From: Rosa chinensis | Taxonomy: Eukaryota > Streptophyta > Magnoliopsida > Rosales > Rosaceae | Length of the DNA: 64,000 nucleotides | Reading direction: 5' to 3' | Assembly: GCF_002994745.2 (NCBI RefSeq) | Contig: NW_020126839.1 | Location: 1 to 64,000 of the forward strand | In this document: in pieces, positions 60,202-64,000 of the stretch | Layout: every line of letters begins with the position of its first letter | Numbering within the stretch: the first letter of the stretch is position 1 | Translations under genes and position numbers: made by a program | The notes under the pieces: generated by a model | What the model was told of the DNA's origin: nothing | Seen by the model: the letters and a program-made list of their open reading frames with translations, nothing else | The model's database searches: none

Positions 60202-60980
60202 GAAGAAACTAAAATACTTGGAAAACTAATCAAATTAAACATTGGACTATAATATTATATCAAAACAGAAATGATTTAGGCACTTATAATAAATAAATGA
60301 AACAGAGCTGGTATTGTTTAAGAGTCAATATCCACTCCCACTGGGACAGATGAAGCCACATTTCTCAGCTATACATTCTTTCATGTAGGACAGGGAACAA
60401 AAAAGAAAAGACTGTTAAAAAGGAGACTAACCAGAAGAGAATGGGACAATCAAGAAAAAATTTCATTCATAGGGAAATTTACTAAACACAAAAGTACTTT
60501 TTCCTCTGTTTTTTCTAGTAAACCAAACAGACCTTCAATTAAAGAAAGCATACGGAAAGCCACACATTAGGAGCTGAAGAAACACAAAAAGATCACAAAT
60601 TCACATTCTCCGACATTGAAAAAAAAAAAAAGGAGGAAGGAAAATTAAAATGAGACCAACATTTGGGGCTGAATTTGACTCCGCAGGAAGAACTATTTTC
60701 CTCTGTTACTTTGATTATATAAACCAAATAAGACCTTCATGTAAGAAAAAACACACATACAACCATGCATTGATCAATACTCAGATAAAGAAACACCAAA
60801 AAGATCATAAATTTACATTCTTTAACATCAAATGGAAACGATTTCACTTCTTACAAACAATTTTCCTCTGTTTTTCTCAGCAATACATTGATCAATACCC
60901 AGATAAAGAAACACCATAAAGATGATAAATTCACGTTCTTTAACATAAAAAAGAATGAAAGAAAAGAATGAAAGACTGAC
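60202..60980. other. Region between ZYP1 copy C and the unidentified first exon, with imperfect repeats
   Basis: Three related segments near 60,500-60,620, 60,695-60,830 and 60,860-60,950 share TTTTCCTCTGTT and GATAAAGAAACACCA phrases. No coding exon is evident. It could be an intron of the gene starting near 61,231. Confidence 0.45.
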
Positions 60981-61231
60981 CATTTGAAACTGAACTCGTG
61001 CTCGGGGGAACTTCATCGTCCTTCTTGGGCACACGAGCTGTGGGGTCGATTCTGCAGCCGAAGACTGGTGTAATTGATTGTGTGGTGCCCATCCTCACGT
61101 TGAGACTGAATCTCGGTAAGCTCAAAGAAGATGAAGAAGAAGAACCCACTTCAGGTCTTGGAGAAGAAGAGAACCCATTCAGGTCTTCGAGAAGAAGAAG
61201 AACCCACATCGGGATTTTGAGGAGGATCCAT
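60981..61231 (-). CDS. Putative first exon of an unidentified gene
   Basis: Minus-strand ATG at 61231 (MDPPQNPDVGSSSSRR), followed after a frame change by PRPEVGSSSSSSLSLPRF, SLNVRMGTTQSITPVFGCRI and DPTARVPKKDDEVPPSTSS. It ends at an ATG|GTCAGT donor at 60980. A TATA-like AATAAATAGAG lies near 61,430 on the same strand. The Ser-rich part consists of repeated GGGTTCTTCTTCTTC units, where the frame changes. I do not recognise the family. It points toward the orphan ZYP1 3' exons of copy C, so a fused transcript is possible. Confidence 0.45.
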
Positions 61232-61526
61232 GTCAGGTGCTTGAACAGAGCAAATGGCTTTTCACTTCTTGGAAATGGGAATTTTGGTGAAGAAAGAAAG
61301 AAAAGAGAGAAATGGGTTTTGAGGAAATGGGAGAGAAGAATGAAATGAAGGGTACTTTGGTTTTGGGGGGTTTTGTCAGAGAAACTGGAAAGGTTATGAG
61401 TGTGTTAGGAGAGTGTGCCTTCCTTCTTCTCTCTATTTATTGTCTTATTATGGGCGCTATCTTTGTCTGCACGAATGTGTACGGCCGAGTTCACCAAAAA
61501 TCAATTTTTATTTTGTGTTTTTGTAT

Positions 61527-62345
61527 AGCCTTCAACTTGGGCAAGTGTTGGAATTTAACTTCCATTTCTTATTGCAATACCGCTTGAATCTAGTGAGTTT
61601 CCATGCCCCCAGATTCTCAACACCAAACAGGACCTATTTGGGACATGAAATGGAAAGTTAATTACTTGTCCCCATACAAGTCCACTTTGGAGCTTGCCAA
61701 GTAAATAGTATTCAAAATTTTACTTGGAGTTGCCTAAAAATCAGCTCCTAGTTCTAAATTTTACTTTGACATTGTGACTCAAGTGGGTAAATAATGAGGA
61801 TTAGAGTGATTGATTTGGCTGTTGGTTAGGGTTCAGTGGAAGAGTATCTGATTTGGCTGTTGGCTAGGGTTTAGTTAAATTTAAGTATGTGTTTGTGGAT
61901 GTGGGAGTATTTATTTATATATGATACATTCAGAGGAAGGTAGATATGGGAAGATGTATAGCCGGGTAATAGAGGGACTGAGTTAAAAGTCAGTGCATGC
62001 CTCTCAGACCAGGGTTTCAAATTCCAATGGAGTGAAGTTATTCAGATGAGCTGGTGTAGGCTTCTGCCATGAGAGGTTTTGGTTGATAACCTTCTGAGAG
62101 ATATGACTCTCCTTCTCTCTGTCATCCTGATGTTTATCCAATTATCCCAATCATGTGATTAAATTCTATCACTTTAGTCCAATCGATATATTTAATTGCT
62201 CACCATTCCATGAGAGCTAGCTACCCCAGTTTCATGTGGATGATTGGTGGAACACTATACATTAATAGGAGCAACAAAAATTGCAGATTAAGCATAATGG
62301 TGTTTCTGTAGAAGCTAGTGATAATAAGGTGGGCATAATAGGGAT
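61527..62345. repeat. Second copy of the EXL-flank block (matches 43,060-43,892)
   Basis: Near-identical direct copy starting GCCTTCAACTTGGGCAAGTG and running into the F-box retrocopy. No EXL coding sequence is included. Confidence 0.88.
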
Positions 62346-62723
62346 CTTAACTTTTTTTTTTTTTTTTTTTGAAGTAAAGTGTCAAATCCAGTAATCCACA
62401 CAAATAAATAGCACTTTTCTAATACAAAGATCTTACAACAAGAAACAAAAACCACACAGCAGCAGCAAGAGGATATAAATTATATCACACAGGCCAAAGT
62501 CTCCATATATGGATTATTAGATGCTTTAGGATAATAAGCTGCGTCAACTCGTAAGAGAGAATCATCAACTCCGGCCTTGGGAGTTAACTCAACAGATTTG
62601 AAGGTCTTGCTCTCAAGATTATAAGAAATGAGTTTACCAGGAGTATGCAGCAACAGAGACGAACTTTCCTCTTCTTCATTTTCGTCTCGATGGAGAGAGA
62701 ACAACAAATTGTCCATAAACAAA
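62346..62723 (-). pseudogene. F-box retrocopy, copy 2, interrupted by CACTA 2
   Basis: A T-run at 62,350-62,370 represents the poly(A) tail. The open frame to the stop near 62,480 reads LLLHTPGKLISYNLE then SKTFKSVELTPKAGVDDSLL and ends ASNNPYMETLACVI, the C terminus of an F-box-associated domain. Unlike copy 1 this frame is unbroken as far as FMDNLLFSL, where the CACTA terminus begins at 62,724. Confidence 0.75.
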
Positions 62724-64000
62724 CACTACACCAAAAATCGCATAGACAACGGTAGAAAACCGATGTGGGATTTGGAGTCCCACCGTTGTAGAGTGAGCCG
62801 TTGTCTGATGAAAAATCAGACAACGGTGGAACACAGTTGTGTGATAAACATACAGACAACAGGTTTGTGTTATAACTGTTGTGTGATAGCTCGGCAGATG
62901 CGAAGCGCAGCTGCGCAGCAATTGAGGCGTTGTCTTCAGACAACAGTGCCAGTTTTAAGTTGTTGTATGTTAAGCATATCAGACAACATTTTTTTATTTT
63001 GTCTGTTGTCTGATTGATCTTCAAACTTCAGTTCTTGGACTATATCTGTTGTGTGATTAACTTTAGGACAACAGAGTTCAATTAATTCTGTTGTCTGAGT
63101 ATAAATCAGAAGACACTAATTCGTTAAAAACCGATGTGTGATATGATTGATTACAATGTGTTTTTGTCCCATTTTTGGCCATTCAGACAACAGGCAATGA
63201 TCATTATATCTAATCTGTTGTGTGATCATTTGAACATCTCATTCCTAAATTACATTGTGCATTCATTTGGTCCATTTACCAAATACAAACATAGCAAACC
63301 ATCAAATGATTCATATAACCAATACTTTAAACTTCAAAAGCAAAAGAGGTGCATTTCCCAATCATTGAAGCCAACATTTTACACAAAAGCATTCTAGTGC
63401 ATGCCCATCTACTTGGGACATCAAAAAATTGATACACATATATATATATTGTTCCAAACCATGCCACACATGGTGCATGACAATGTACCAGCAGAGAAGC
63501 ACAAAAAATATGCTTTCCTTATCTAAAATGTACCAGCAACAAGCGCGCTACTTCATGACTCTTGCTCATGTGTTGACAACAAACTTCCCCCACTTATTTC
63601 GCACTTGATCAATATCCGCTTGGGTGTATTGGCTGCTGCCTCTCCTCTCCCACTGAACATCTTTAACAGCCTCTAGCCTATAAAGTTTTCCAGCTTTCCA
63701 AATTGGACCTTCTGCCTTGAATTCCAGATTTACATGGGGACCTTTTATGATGTTACCAAACAATTCCAAAACCCAATTCTCAAGTACATCAAGAGATTCT
63801 GCATCGAGTACAATATCACAATGAATATATATTTTGACATCGGACTCTGGAGAATTAAAAAGCAGGATATTATATGTCAATGTAATAACAATGGCTCAAT
63901 AACAGCATACAAAATTCCATCTACATTATAATAACAACTGCCAAAACACTATGATTTCTAACGGCCCAAGGCCTCATTGAAAAGTGCTAGTGAAATTATT
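62724..64000. mobile_element. CACTA transposon 2, left end; continues beyond the window
   Basis: The terminus CACTACACCAAAAATCGCAT starts at 62724 right after ACAAA. The uninterrupted host sequence CCATAAACAAAGAGCGGG survives at about 44,257, so the junction is certain and AAA is the expected duplication. A subterminal array of AGACAACGG/TTGTCTGA/ACAACAG motifs fills 62,745-63,200. The family differs from CACTA 1 by motif. The right end is not in the window. Confidence 0.88.
63566..63880 (-). CDS. Unidentified 104-codon frame inside CACTA 2
   Basis: Minus-strand frame ending KDVQWERRGSSQYTQADIDQ, then VRNKWGKFV and a stop. The tail pattern (W.RR, Y, DID.VR..W..FV) loosely recalls the end of Ulp1-like protease frames that plant CACTA elements carry, but the preceding part (HCDIVLDAESLDVLENWV) does not. 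It may be the last exon of a transposon-encoded protein. No firm function. Confidence 0.35.
   Translation of the reverse strand: MTYNILLFNSPESDVKIYIHCDIVLDAESLDVLENWVLELFGNIIKGPHVNLEFKAEGPIWKAGKLYRLEAVKDVQWERRGSSQYTQADIDQVRNKWGKFVVNT

Overview
This is a repeat-rich stretch of a dicot plant nuclear genome. Intron-containing genes, NLR resistance-gene pieces, EXORDIUM-like and NAC genes, Ty1/copia retrotransposons, CACTA and Mutator-like elements and MITEs all point to a plant. A Rosaceae-like source is only a guess from overall flavour. No tRNA, rRNA or CRISPR feature was seen. Single-base indels, mostly losses, break many otherwise well-conserved reading frames, including those of a retrotransposon whose two LTRs are identical. 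Part of the apparent pseudogenisation may therefore be uncorrected long-read error.

Layout. (1) 1-1,676: a minus-strand fragment of the synaptonemal-complex gene ZYP1 with open exons. (2) 2.2-3.56 kb: a tandem array with a period of about 265 bp. (3) 3.68-25.4 kb: an LRR-type resistance-gene fragment split by a degenerate copia element (TSD TATAG). The right LTR of that copia is itself split by a 16.9-kb CACTA transposon (TSD ACA). The CACTA carries pieces of several host genes: NHX antiporter, ROP GTPase, NOP2-type rRNA methyltransferase, a TIR domain of a TNL, and probably mitochondrial uL29/L47. It also holds a young copia element and a second copy of the satellite array, here with an alternating dimer structure. 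(4) 25.9-32.2 kb: a non-autonomous Mutator-like element (9-bp TSD) full of AGCTACT motifs and interrupted by a 3.1-kb LTR-like insertion (TSD ACCGT). (5) 32.8-33.15 kb: a PIF/Harbinger-type MITE. (6) 34.8-42.5 kb: a tandem array of three minus-strand EXORDIUM/PHI-1-like genes at about 3.3-kb spacing. One copy is intact, one carries a single frameshift and one is decayed. (7) 43-45.3 kb: a 5'-truncated F-box retrocopy and two Mutator-type MITEs whose empty sites are preserved in the neighbouring duplicated unit. (8) 46-60.2 kb: repeated fragments of ZYP1 and its 3' flank, with an atypical NAC transcription-factor gene (52.07-53.05 kb) between them. (9) 60.98-61.23 kb: a possible first exon of an unidentified gene. 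(10) 61.5-62.7 kb: a second copy of the EXL-flank/F-box block. (11) 62,724 to the window end: the left part of another CACTA element.

The likely functional genes are EXL copy 2 (cell-wall or apoplastic growth response) and the NAC regulator. ZYP1 appears only as partial copies. The most informative part is the insertion history, readable from target-site duplications and empty sites: EXL tandem duplication, then F-box retroposition and MITE insertion into one unit, copying of that unit to 61.5 kb, then CACTA insertion into the new F-box copy; and separately copia into the resistance gene, then CACTA into the copia.
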